This document shows positions 1-7,109 of a DNA stretch of 53,771 nucleotides, in pieces. A program made the translations under genes and the position numbers. Below the pieces are notes generated by a model. The model worked only from the letters and a program-made list of their open reading frames with translations, did not search any database and was not told the origin of the DNA. The number at the start of each line of letters is the position of its first letter. The first letter of the stretch is position 1. The stretch comes from Bacillota bacterium (lineage in GTDB: Bacteria > Bacillota > Clostridia > Christensenellales > Aristaeellaceae): NCBI GenBank assembly GCA_023395615.1, contig JAEWYP010000095.1:1-53771 (forward strand). Direction: 5' to 3'.

Positions 1-1508
1 GTAGGCCAGGTGCGGTCGGTACGCTCGTCCAGCGTTTTGTGCACCGCGTCCGGCAGCACCACGGTCGTGCCTTCCGCCAGTTGCAGCACCGGCCCCACGC
101 CCTCCACGATGTTTACGCGCAGCATGGTCACAGGCATTTCCGCGTTGGTCTTGAAATGGCTGGAGAATCCGCCGCCGCGGAAGTATTCGTAGTTGGCGCG
201 GCACCAGTCCGTCGCCTTCAGGCAAGCGGTGATATCACTCTGCTTCATCTCCCAGAAGGGCTTCATCACCGGCTGGCCCGCTTCGTCGCGGCTTGCCCCG
301 GTGCAGTCCAGCGCCGTCGCGCCGCTGTTAATCAGGTGGATAAACCCGTTGGCGGCGTTGCCCGTGGGCTGCCAGCCGGTCACACGCTTCACCGCGTCGG
401 GGCTCCAGTAGGTGCGCACGTCATGGAAACAGGGCGCGGTCTGCGATACCAGCGTGCCCAGCATCATCGCCGCACCGTTTAGCGTGTCGTTCTCGGTGGC
501 AAAGGGGGTGGGCGCTTTGGGGCCGTTCCAGTCGAAGGTGCCGGCCATCAGACTTTCGGTAAAATCCGCGTTGGGCAGCCAGTCCGTCCAGTTGCGCTGG
601 CCCTGGAAGCCGCCCGCGATGGCATTCTTGCCCAGCGCTTCCTCGTGCCAGCCCATCTCGGCCAGTTTGGGGTTGCCGTACAGAATATCACGTACGACCA
701 GCGTCATCTTTACGATAAATTCCCAGTCCTTGTCGGCAGGCACCGCCTTGGAACGGGTGATGATCTCCGGCAGGTTTTTCCCGGCGTTGCAGTCGAGCCC
801 TTCCGGGCAGTTGGCCTTCACCCATGTAAACGCCTTCGCGTACTCATCGTGGTCGTAAATCTCCAGCGTGATACGGCGCAGGATCTCCGTCATGTCCACC
901 CACTCGGCGCGGATGCCGAAATATTTCTGGAATACCATGGTGTCGCAGTAGCTGCCCATAATGCCCATGGCCACGCCGCCGAGGTTGACGTAAGCCTTGT
1001 TCTTCATCCAGCCCACCGCCGCCGCACAGCGCGCGAACAGCGTGATCTTCTCCGCCACGTCCGCGGGGATCGTTTCGTCGTCCGCTTCCTGCACATCGCG
1101 CCCGTAAATGCTGAACGCGGGCAGGCCCTTTTGCGCGTAGGCCGCCAGCACCGCCGCCAGATACACCGCGCCGGGCCGCTCGGTGCCGTTATAGCCCCAC
1201 ACGGCCTTGATGGTCTGCGGGTTCATATCGAAGGTCTCCATGCCGTAGCACCAGCAGGGCGTCACGGTCAGCGTCGCCACCACGTTTTGCGTGCCGAAAT
1301 ACTCTTCGCAGCGCGCGGCTTCGGCCCCGCCCCCGATGGTGGAAGGCGCGATGACCGCCTGTAGCGGCGTGCCGTCCGGGTAGCGCAGGGTTTCGATCAG
1401 TTGTTTCGCGCTTTCCGCCATGCCCATGGTCTGCTTTTCCAGGCTCTCGCGCACGCCGCCCCAGCGGCCGTCAATCACGGGCCGAATGCCGATTTTAGGA
1501 TAGACCAT
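1..1508 (-). CDS. fucI: L-fucose isomerase FucI (partial, C-terminus outside the window)
   Basis: Converts L-fucose to L-fuculose in the cytoplasm, the first step of fucose catabolism. The protein opens MVYPKIGIRPVIDGRWGGVR, which is the characteristic FucI N-terminus. About 502 residues are visible of a family of roughly 590, so only the C-terminal part is missing, off the left edge. The FucI-type segments IAPSTIGGGAEAARCEEYF and WGYNGTERPGAVYLAA follow in the expected order. The start at 1508 is chosen because AGGGAGGG lies just upstream. fucA ends 19 bases upstream, so the two are co-transcribed. A fuculokinase is needed to link the two steps and is not adjacent here; it may lie beyond the left edge. 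The family assignment is secure; the related D-arabinose isomerase activity of FucI enzymes cannot be excluded. Confidence 0.93.
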   Translation of the reverse strand, partial: MVYPKIGIRPVIDGRWGGVRESLEKQTMGMAESAKQLIETLRYPDGTPLQAVIAPSTIGGGAEAARCEEYFGTQNVVATLTVTPCWCYGMETFDMNPQTIKAVWGYNGTERPGAVYLAAVLAAYAQKGLPAFSIYGRDVQEADDETIPADVAEKITLFARCAAAVGWMKNKAYVNLGGVAMGIMGSYCDTMVFQKYFGIRAEWVDMTEILRRITLEIYDHDEYAKAFTWVKANCPEGLDCNAGKNLPEIITRSKAVPADKDWEFIVKMTLVVRDILYGNPKLAEMGWHEEALGKNAIAGGFQGQRNWTDWLPNADFTESLMAGTFDWNGPKAPTPFATENDTLNGAAMMLGTLVSQTAPCFHDVRTYWSPDAVKRVTGWQPTGNAANGFIHLINSGATALDCTGASRDEAGQPVMKPFWEMKQSDITACLKATDWCRANYEYFRGGGFSSHFKTNAEMPVTMLRVNIVEGVGPVLQLAEGTTVVLPDAVHKTLDERTDRTWP

Positions 1509-1527
1509 ACGTTTCCCTCCCTAAAGG

Positions 1528-2220
1528 TTATTTACAGTCGCACTTTTCATAACCGGGATGCCGCCCGGATACATGATAATAACTTTCCCGCAGGTCCAGC
1601 AGTTTATCGATATTCTCGCGGCTGATCTCCCTGGCGCCGCCCAGCAACCGCGCGTTCATACTGATCTTGGCAAACAGCTCCAGCGTTTCCATGCGGTAAT
1701 ACGCGGTCATCACATCGCTGCCCACAGCCAGCGCGCCGTGGTTTTGCAAAAGCATTACATCATGCTTTTCCAGAAGCGGCGTAATGGAGCGGGGCACCTC
1801 GTCGGTGGAGGGCGTGCCGTACGGCGCTACGGGCACCGCCCCGGTGGTAATGACCGTTTCAATCATGCTGTAATCATCCAGCGGGATATTGGCTACGGCA
1901 AAGCCCGTGGCCGTCGGCGGATGGGCGTGCACCACGCCGTTCACATCCGGGCGCACCTCATAGCAGCGCATGTGCATTTTCATCTCGCTGGACGGGTGGT
2001 AGCCTTCCGGCCCTTCCAGCACGTTCATGTCCGCGTCCACGCGCAGCAGAATGTCGGGCTTGATAAAGCTCTTGCTCACGCCGGAAGGGGTAATCCAGTA
2101 GGTTCCATCCGTTAACCGGGCGGAAACGTTGCCATCGTTGGCCGCCACCCAGCCCAGCTGCCACATCCGGTGGCAAACCTCACAGATCTGTTCCTTTTTA
2201 TCCAGGTCACATTGCCGCAT
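1528..2220 (-). CDS. fucA: L-fuculose-1-phosphate aldolase FucA (class II aldolase/adducin family)
   Basis: Zinc-dependent aldolase that splits L-fuculose 1-phosphate into dihydroxyacetone phosphate and lactaldehyde. The sequence has the substrate-pocket segment DGNVSARL, the zinc ligands in VVHAHPPTATGFA, and a third metal-binding region in LLQNHGALAVG. At 230 residues it has the usual FucA length. The start at 2220 (MRQCDLDKKE) is preferred over the in-frame ATG at 2259 because GAGGTG lies seven bases before it. It is the first gene of the fucA-fucI unit, and the AraC gene is divergent at 2345. Class II aldolases of this size can also be ribulose-phosphate epimerases or methylthioribulose-phosphate dehydratases. 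The neighbouring fucI argues for FucA. Confidence 0.88.
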   Translation of the reverse strand: MRQCDLDKKEQICEVCHRMWQLGWVAANDGNVSARLTDGTYWITPSGVSKSFIKPDILLRVDADMNVLEGPEGYHPSSEMKMHMRCYEVRPDVNGVVHAHPPTATGFAVANIPLDDYSMIETVITTGAVPVAPYGTPSTDEVPRSITPLLEKHDVMLLQNHGALAVGSDVMTAYYRMETLELFAKISMNARLLGGAREISRENIDKLLDLRESYYHVSGRHPGYEKCDCK

Positions 2221-2264
2221 CGTAATCACCTCGATATTCTTTTTCGTTATTCGTATCATACACC

Positions 2265-2293
2265 TTGCGGAAGAAAAAAACTTGTGCGATAAT
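2265..2293 (+). promoter_or_regulatory. Candidate sigma-70 type promoter of the AraC gene
   Basis: TTGCGG at 2265-2270 is followed by a 17-base spacer and GATAAT at 2288-2293. This puts the start of transcription about 45 bases before the AraC start codon. On the other strand, TATGAT at 2255-2260 could be the -10 of fucA, but no good -35 accompanies it. That would fit an activator-dependent promoter. Confidence 0.5.
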
Positions 2294-2310
2294 CCGATTC
2301 AGTAGCACAA
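2282..2310. promoter_or_regulatory. Inverted repeat in the fucA/AraC divergent region (operator candidate)
   Basis: TTGTGC at 2282-2287 and GCACAA at 2305-2310 form a perfect six-base inverted repeat 17 bases apart. It overlaps the -10 of the AraC promoter and lies upstream of the fucA -10. The placement suits a regulator acting on both genes. Binding by the adjacent AraC protein is inference only. Confidence 0.4.
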
Positions 2311-2344
2311 TATTCACTTTTTCATCAGGAGGTGGCAACGGCCC

Positions 2345-3211
2345 ATGCACGCCCTTCGCTATCACGAAAGCATCCGGCGCGGCTCGCCGGAGTTTCCGCT
2401 GGACTATCATTATATCGACGAGCATCACAGCCGTTACCAGATGCCCTATCACTGGCACGACGAGGTGGAAATCCTGCACGTTGTAAGCGGCACGCTGCGC
2501 CTGTCCATCGGGGAAGATAACTACCTGCTCGGCGCCGACGATGTGGCGTTCGTCGCCTCCGGGCGGTTGCACGGCGGCCAGCCGGATCATTGCGTGTACG
2601 AGTGTGTAGTGTTTGATATGCGCCTGATGCTGAAGGGCGATGATGCCAGCCGGCAGGCCGTAAGCCGGATTCTGGACGGCCGCCTTACGCTGAGCGCCTG
2701 CCTGCCGGGTGGCAGTTCCGTAACGTTCCATTCCATCCTGCCGATGTTTACCGCCCTGCGCGGGCATTGCCCGGGCGAAAACCTGATCACGCTGGGTTGC
2801 TTATACCAGTTTCTGGGGCAGGCGCTGGCCTCGGGTGCGTATACCGAGCATCCGGCGCCCGCCGCAGCAGAAAACCGCAGGCAGCGAAAGCTTAAAAAGG
2901 TGTTTGAGCTGATCGAAAGTGAGTATGCGGAGCCGCTGACGCTAACACGGCTGGCCGAAACCGCCGGGATGACGCCCCGCTATTTTTGCCGGTTCTTCCG
3001 GGAGGCGACGCATTTTACCCCGCTGGAGTACCTGCGGTATTACCGGGTGGAAATGGCCTGCTATTCCTTCGCCGCTACGGAACGCGGCGTGACCGACGTG
3101 GCGCTGGACGTAGGCTATGTGGACGTGAACTATTTCATCCGCTGTTTTAAAAAGTATAAAGGGGTCACGCCCGGCGCGTACCGGCGCGCGCTGCTCGGGG
3201 AAGGGGGCTGA
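2345..3211 (+). CDS. AraC-family transcriptional regulator (fucose operon)
   Basis: A 288-residue sugar-responsive regulator. The N-terminal half has a cupin-type sensing fold: the segment MPYHWHDEVEILHVVSGTL around residues 33-51 carries the typical His and Glu residues. The C-terminal ~100 residues hold two helix-turn-helix motifs, LTLTRLAETAGMTPRYFCRFF and a second ending in CFKKYKGVTPGAYRR. AGGAGGT precedes the start by about ten bases. It diverges from fucA, with 124 bases between the two start codons, so control of fucose genes is likely. The real inducer is not visible from sequence. Confidence 0.85.
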   Translation: MHALRYHESIRRGSPEFPLDYHYIDEHHSRYQMPYHWHDEVEILHVVSGTLRLSIGEDNYLLGADDVAFVASGRLHGGQPDHCVYECVVFDMRLMLKGDDASRQAVSRILDGRLTLSACLPGGSSVTFHSILPMFTALRGHCPGENLITLGCLYQFLGQALASGAYTEHPAPAAAENRRQRKLKKVFELIESEYAEPLTLTRLAETAGMTPRYFCRFFREATHFTPLEYLRYYRVEMACYSFAATERGVTDVALDVGYVDVNYFIRCFKKYKGVTPGAYRRALLGEGG

Positions 3212-3247
3212 ACCGGCGCTTTGCCCAGCAGGTCTGGTAGCGTCCGT

Positions 3248-3298
3248 GCCCGTGAACGGTTCAGGGCGTTGATAAACCCTTACGGGCTGTTATTCCTT
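3248..3298 (+). terminator. Possible terminator of the AraC gene
   Basis: GCCCGT (3248-3253) pairs with ACGGGC (3282-3287), and AGGG (3263-3266) pairs inside with CCCT (3277-3280). A T-rich stretch ending TTCCTTTT follows. It runs into the 3' end of the convergent LacI gene. The loop asymmetry makes this weak. Confidence 0.35.
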
Positions 3299-4315
3299 TT
3301 CCGCGTTCAGGCGGCGCACGCTTTTCGCTTCGAACAGTTGGGTGGACAGCGTAATGACCTGATGCACCGGCACAGCGTCGCCGCGCCCCAGCAGGGCCAG
3401 CATCTGGTTGGCCGCGCACTCGCCGATGGCGTTTTGAGGCTGCTTTACCAGCGTAAGCTCCGGGTAAAGCACGCCGAATTGATCCAGCTTGTCAAAGCCC
3501 AGCAGCGACATATCCTCCGGTACGTTCACCCCGTCCTCGTTCAGGGCCAGAATCGCCCCGAGGGTCATTTCATAATTCGTTACGAACACGGCGGTCGGCT
3601 TATTCGGCAGCGCAAGCAGCGCCTTCATCTGCTGGTAGCCGCCCTCCATGGTATAATCGCTGTAGCGTATCAGCTCCGCCCGGGGGTGGATGCCCTTTTC
3701 CCGGCAGATGTTCAGGTATCCTTCGCAGCGCAACTGAGAGGTGTAAATCCCTTCGTTCCCCAGGATCAGGCCGATGTCCGCATGCCCCAGCTCCGTCAGG
3801 TACCGGGCGCCCTTTTCCGCAGCGTCCACATTATCCACCACCACGGCGCTAACCCTGCCCTGCAGGTTTTTCAGCATCCGGTCTACCAGCACAATAGGGA
3901 TCTCCGCATCCAGCGCCGGCTTCAGGTGCGTGCCGGTCGGATCCGTGGGCATGTTAATCAGCCCGTCCACCTGTTTATGCGTTAAAAACGACACGGCTTC
4001 CAGCTCAATTCGCGGGTCGGTGCGACAGTCGCACACGATGACCGCGTAATCGTGCTTGCGCAAAATATCCTCCATGGTGGTGATAATGGAGGTGCTGAAC
4101 TGGTTGCCCAGTTCCGGGATCACCACGCCGACAGTGCGGCTCTGACGAGTTTTCAGGCTGCGGGCAAACGAGTTGGGCACAAAGTGCAGTTTCCGCACCG
4201 CGTCGTCGATCAGTTTTTTGTTTCCGGGCCTCACCTGGCCGCCGTTTAAATACTTGGAAATCGTCGCAAGCCCCAGTCCCGTCATCTTTGCGATATCCTT
4301 AATTGTGGCAGCCAT
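3290..4315 (-). CDS. LacI-family transcriptional regulator
   Basis: A 341-residue repressor. The N-terminal helix-turn-helix is MAATIKDIAKMTGLGLATIS, followed by the hinge RPGNKKLIDDAVRKLHFVPN. A periplasmic-binding-like sensor domain runs from SRTVGVVIPELGNQFS to the C-terminus, with the LGFD segment seen in this family. The start at 4315 has a GGGGGG ribosome site. Its promoter (4351-4379) is flanked by two boxes containing CGAAACGT, and a third exact copy lies upstream of the deoR/rhaD pair at 25434. This suggests autoregulation and a distant target. The ligand is unknown; local context suggests a deoxy- or pentose sugar. Confidence 0.88.
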   Translation of the reverse strand: MAATIKDIAKMTGLGLATISKYLNGGQVRPGNKKLIDDAVRKLHFVPNSFARSLKTRQSRTVGVVIPELGNQFSTSIITTMEDILRKHDYAVIVCDCRTDPRIELEAVSFLTHKQVDGLINMPTDPTGTHLKPALDAEIPIVLVDRMLKNLQGRVSAVVVDNVDAAEKGARYLTELGHADIGLILGNEGIYTSQLRCEGYLNICREKGIHPRAELIRYSDYTMEGGYQQMKALLALPNKPTAVFVTNYEMTLGAILALNEDGVNVPEDMSLLGFDKLDQFGVLYPELTLVKQPQNAIGECAANQMLALLGRGDAVPVHQVITLSTQLFEAKSVRRLNAEKE

Positions 4316-4340
4316 TTCGCAGCCCCCCGCTTCATAAACT

Positions 4341-4430
4341 ATACGTTTCGATTATATTCCGGAAACCATACGGGGTCAATACTCACCAACCCATTAAATT
4401 GATTCGGTTCGGAAGGCTCGAAACGTTACG
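4341..4430 (-). promoter_or_regulatory. Promoter of the LacI gene with two CGAAACGT boxes
   Basis: Reading on the minus strand, TTGACC (4374-4379), a 17-base spacer and TATAAT (4351-4356) form a strong promoter. TCGAAACGTATA (4341-4352, minus strand) overlaps the downstream edge of the -10. CGAAACGTTACG lies upstream at 4419-4430 on the plus strand. Both contain the AAACGT half typical of LacI-family operators, so autorepression is likely. Confidence 0.65.
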
Positions 4431-4441
4431 CTTCAACCGAG

Positions 4442-4468
4442 CAAAAACCCTCCCCGACAGGGGAGGCG
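4442..4468 (-). terminator. Intrinsic terminator of the two-component/ATPase-like operon
   Basis: CCTCCCC (4449-4455) and GGGGAGG (4460-4466) form a seven-base stem with a four-base loop. On the minus strand it is followed by GTTTTTG. It lies about 70 bases after the stop codon at 4535. Confidence 0.75.
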
Positions 4469-4534
4469 CAGAGAGCCGGAAAGCCAAGAATCTTTTCAGA
4501 TACGCACTCGTGAGAGAGAAAATGTGCCTGATCC

Positions 4535-6055
4535 TTATTCCGCATGGGTTCCCCCGCCGGATGCGGGAGCTTCTTCCGCGTTCGTCCAAAAATCGTGCCA
4601 CGGAGCGCTGGGCGGCAGCGAAGAAAAGTCCTCGCGCGCAATCACTTCCTGCACGCGCCCATCGCGTACGCGCACCAGCCGGTCCGCCAGCGACAGCGAG
4701 TCCGCCAGATTCACCGCGAGAATCAGCACCGATACGCCTTTTTTAAGCAACCGCTCGATCAGCGACCAGATCTGCATCCGCTGCTGTACGTCCGCGCCCA
4801 TAAACGGCTGCACGCATACCGCGACGCGGGGGTGTTGCAACAGCACGCGAGTATAAATCAGCTCGTATTTTTCCGGCTTGGTCAGCGCCTCCACGGGGCA
4901 GTCGAACACGCCGTCCGCCAGCACCCCTTCCAGTTCCCGGCGCACGCCCGCCTGCGCCGCACGCCGACGCCAGATGGTCGGCAGCCGGTGATCCATCGTA
5001 AAGCACAGGTTATCCATGTAGCTCAGGTCCGGAAACAGCATCGTCTGCTCGGGTTGCTGCTGGATAATCGCCACCTCACGTTTCAGCGATGGCCGGTAGG
5101 GCCTGCCTCCCACCCGCAGGGTTCCGGTCCCGGGCTTTTCCCGGCCGCTGAGCAACTCGATCAGATCGTTTAAAATATGGTTGTTCAGGTCCTGAAGCAC
5201 CACGCATTCCCCGGGGGCAACCGCAAAATCCAGCGAGTGGATGTGCCCGCAGCCCACGCCGCGCAGTTCCAGCGCAGGGATCGTTTCCGCCCCGGCGGGT
5301 CGCGGTCCGCCCTGCCTGCGCACCAGCCGGGTATACTCCTCCACGCCGAAGCATTGCAGCGTTTCCGGCGGGGTATCCGCCGTGTTCACCACCTTGGCGA
5401 TCTGCCCGTTCACCATCACGGCGGCGCGGTTGCAAATCTGGCGCGCCTCCTCGTAATGGCGGCTCACATACAGAAACGAGAACCCCTCCGCCGCATAATG
5501 CCGTAAAATCCGCTGCAGGCTTTCCAGCCGAGTATCGCTGATGACGCTCGCGGGTTCCATCAGCACGATCAGGCGGCAGCCCGCCACCACCGCCTTGACC
5601 AGCTCGGTAATGAAGCGCGGGAACGCGGAAAGGTCGCGCGCGCAGGTATCCGCCGAAAGCTCCACGCCCGTTTCCCGCAGAAAAGGCTCCAACTGGCGGT
5701 TGAGCACCTTTCGGCGGATGACGCGCTTTTTAAACCCTTGCCGTAACACAAACACATTGTCCGCCACGGTCAGGTCGTCGGCCAGACCGCTGCGGCTTTC
5801 GATCACTCCGATGCGGTTAAAGCGGTTATCCGAGCCCTGCCAGTGGTTCACCAGTTTGCCGCGGTAATACACATACCCGTAATGCAGCGGCAAATTCTGC
5901 CGCAAAAGGCGGATCAGCGCCGCCAGCCCGGTATCGTTAATGGGGATCAGCCCCATGATTTCGCCGGCGTTGATGTCCAGGCAGAAATGGTTCAGCTCCG
6001 TCACGCCCTGCTCCCGGTAGGTAATGCGGTCCATACGGAGCACTTCCTCTTTCAT
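4535..6055 (-). CDS. Tandem ABC ATPase-like protein with degenerate nucleotide-binding sites (RbsA/MglA-like pseudo-ATPase)
   Basis: At 506 residues this matches the length and two-domain layout of RbsA/MglA sugar importer ATPases, but the catalytic motifs are gone. The first Walker A position reads GLIPINDTGLAAL with no GKS/T. The signature position reads LSAFPRF, and Walker B reads LIVLMEPAS with Met for the usual Asp. The H-loop position reads YVSRHYEE where RbsA at 21486 has YISHRLEE. In the second domain, Walker A reads LQDLNNHILND, and the place of DEPTRGIDVG is taken by VQPFMGADVQ. The start overlaps the kinase stop by four bases (ATGA), so the two are translationally coupled. No permease or binding protein accompanies it. 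I infer a regulatory or sensory adaptor for the kinase rather than a transporter motor. Confidence 0.8.
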   Translation of the reverse strand: MKEEVLRMDRITYREQGVTELNHFCLDINAGEIMGLIPINDTGLAALIRLLRQNLPLHYGYVYYRGKLVNHWQGSDNRFNRIGVIESRSGLADDLTVADNVFVLRQGFKKRVIRRKVLNRQLEPFLRETGVELSADTCARDLSAFPRFITELVKAVVAGCRLIVLMEPASVISDTRLESLQRILRHYAAEGFSFLYVSRHYEEARQICNRAAVMVNGQIAKVVNTADTPPETLQCFGVEEYTRLVRRQGGPRPAGAETIPALELRGVGCGHIHSLDFAVAPGECVVLQDLNNHILNDLIELLSGREKPGTGTLRVGGRPYRPSLKREVAIIQQQPEQTMLFPDLSYMDNLCFTMDHRLPTIWRRRAAQAGVRRELEGVLADGVFDCPVEALTKPEKYELIYTRVLLQHPRVAVCVQPFMGADVQQRMQIWSLIERLLKKGVSVLILAVNLADSLSLADRLVRVRDGRVQEVIAREDFSSLPPSAPWHDFWTNAEEAPASGGGTHAE

Positions 6056-7092
6056 GGAAGCACCTCGCTTTGCAGAATCTCGCGGTTACTGGTAATCATC
6101 GGCAGGGTGATGCGCACGTCCGTGCCCGCCATGGGGATCGAAAACACGTGCAGCCCGTACTCCTCGCCAAACAGCAGGTGGATACGGTTGTTCACGTTTA
6201 CCAGCGCCACGCCGCCCGCGCGCTCCTCCTTATCTTCCTGAAAAGCGCGGCCGCTCTGGTCCAGTTTCTCGTTCAGCGCCGCAAGTGCGGTTTCGTCCAT
6301 GCCCACGCCGTCGTCCGATACCAGAATGTTTAACAGTTTGTCGGTCCGTTCCAGTTTCACGGTCAGCTTTCCCGCGCCAATCTTAAACTCCGTACCATGG
6401 ATGATGCCGTTTTCTAAAATCGGCTGCAGCGTAAGCTTGGGGATACGGCAACGGAAGATTTCGTCCTTATCCTCAGGCGAGCACTCGATATTCAGTTTCA
6501 GGCGCGGGCCGAAGCGGTACTGCTGGATGCGGAAATAGGTATCGCAGTTTTGCAGCTCCTCCTCCACCGTTACCAGATTTTCCACCTTGCTGATGGTATA
6601 GCGGAAGAAAACCGCCAGCGCCTCGGTCATATCCGCCACGCTGCTTAAGCCCGCTACCAGCGCCTCGCTGCGGATGCTTTCCAGTGTGTTATACAAAAAA
6701 TGCGGGTTAATCTGGTTTTGCAGCGCCCGGTACTGCGCCTGCCGCTTGCTTAACTTCAGCAACCGGTTCGCGTCTAATTCGCTCTTCACATACTGGATCA
6801 GGTGCTCGCTCTCCGGGCTTAAGCCCGCGTCGCTGCTGTCCAGACTGGAAAGGGAGTAGCCCTCCAGAAACAGCCCCAGCATCCGTTCATGCCGCCGGTA
6901 CGGGCGGATCACCCACAGATAAAACACGAAAGCCAGCCCAATTTCCAGCGCAATCACAATGCTGACCATCATCGGCCACGCGCCTTCCCGCGAGGCCAGG
7001 GCGCATCCCGCCGCCAGCAATACCGCCAGCACCATCTGCGCCAGCGCGAAACCAAACACGACGTAGCTGAGGTAACGCTTCTTCTGTTTCAT
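6052..7092 (-). CDS. LytS/YesM-type sensor histidine kinase without a large extracellular domain
   Basis: A 346-residue membrane kinase. Two hydrophobic segments (about residues 9-32 and 40-62) are joined by a loop of only about seven residues. YesM-type kinases usually carry a large extracellular sensor, so this one is truncated on the sensing side. A linker leads to the phosphoacceptor motif QINPHFLYNTLESI, with His131. The N-box LQPILENGIIHG and G-box VSDDGVGMD follow. It is 17 bases downstream of the response regulator and overlaps the ATPase-like gene by four bases. With no outside domain of its own, it may read the state of a partner such as the ATPase-like protein. That is inference. 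Confidence 0.9.
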   Translation of the reverse strand: MKQKKRYLSYVVFGFALAQMVLAVLLAAGCALASREGAWPMMVSIVIALEIGLAFVFYLWVIRPYRRHERMLGLFLEGYSLSSLDSSDAGLSPESEHLIQYVKSELDANRLLKLSKRQAQYRALQNQINPHFLYNTLESIRSEALVAGLSSVADMTEALAVFFRYTISKVENLVTVEEELQNCDTYFRIQQYRFGPRLKLNIECSPEDKDEIFRCRIPKLTLQPILENGIIHGTEFKIGAGKLTVKLERTDKLLNILVSDDGVGMDETALAALNEKLDQSGRAFQEDKEERAGGVALVNVNNRIHLLFGEEYGLHVFSIPMAGTDVRITLPMITSNREILQSEVLP

Positions 7093-7109
7093 ATTGCGTA
7101 CGCCCCCGT

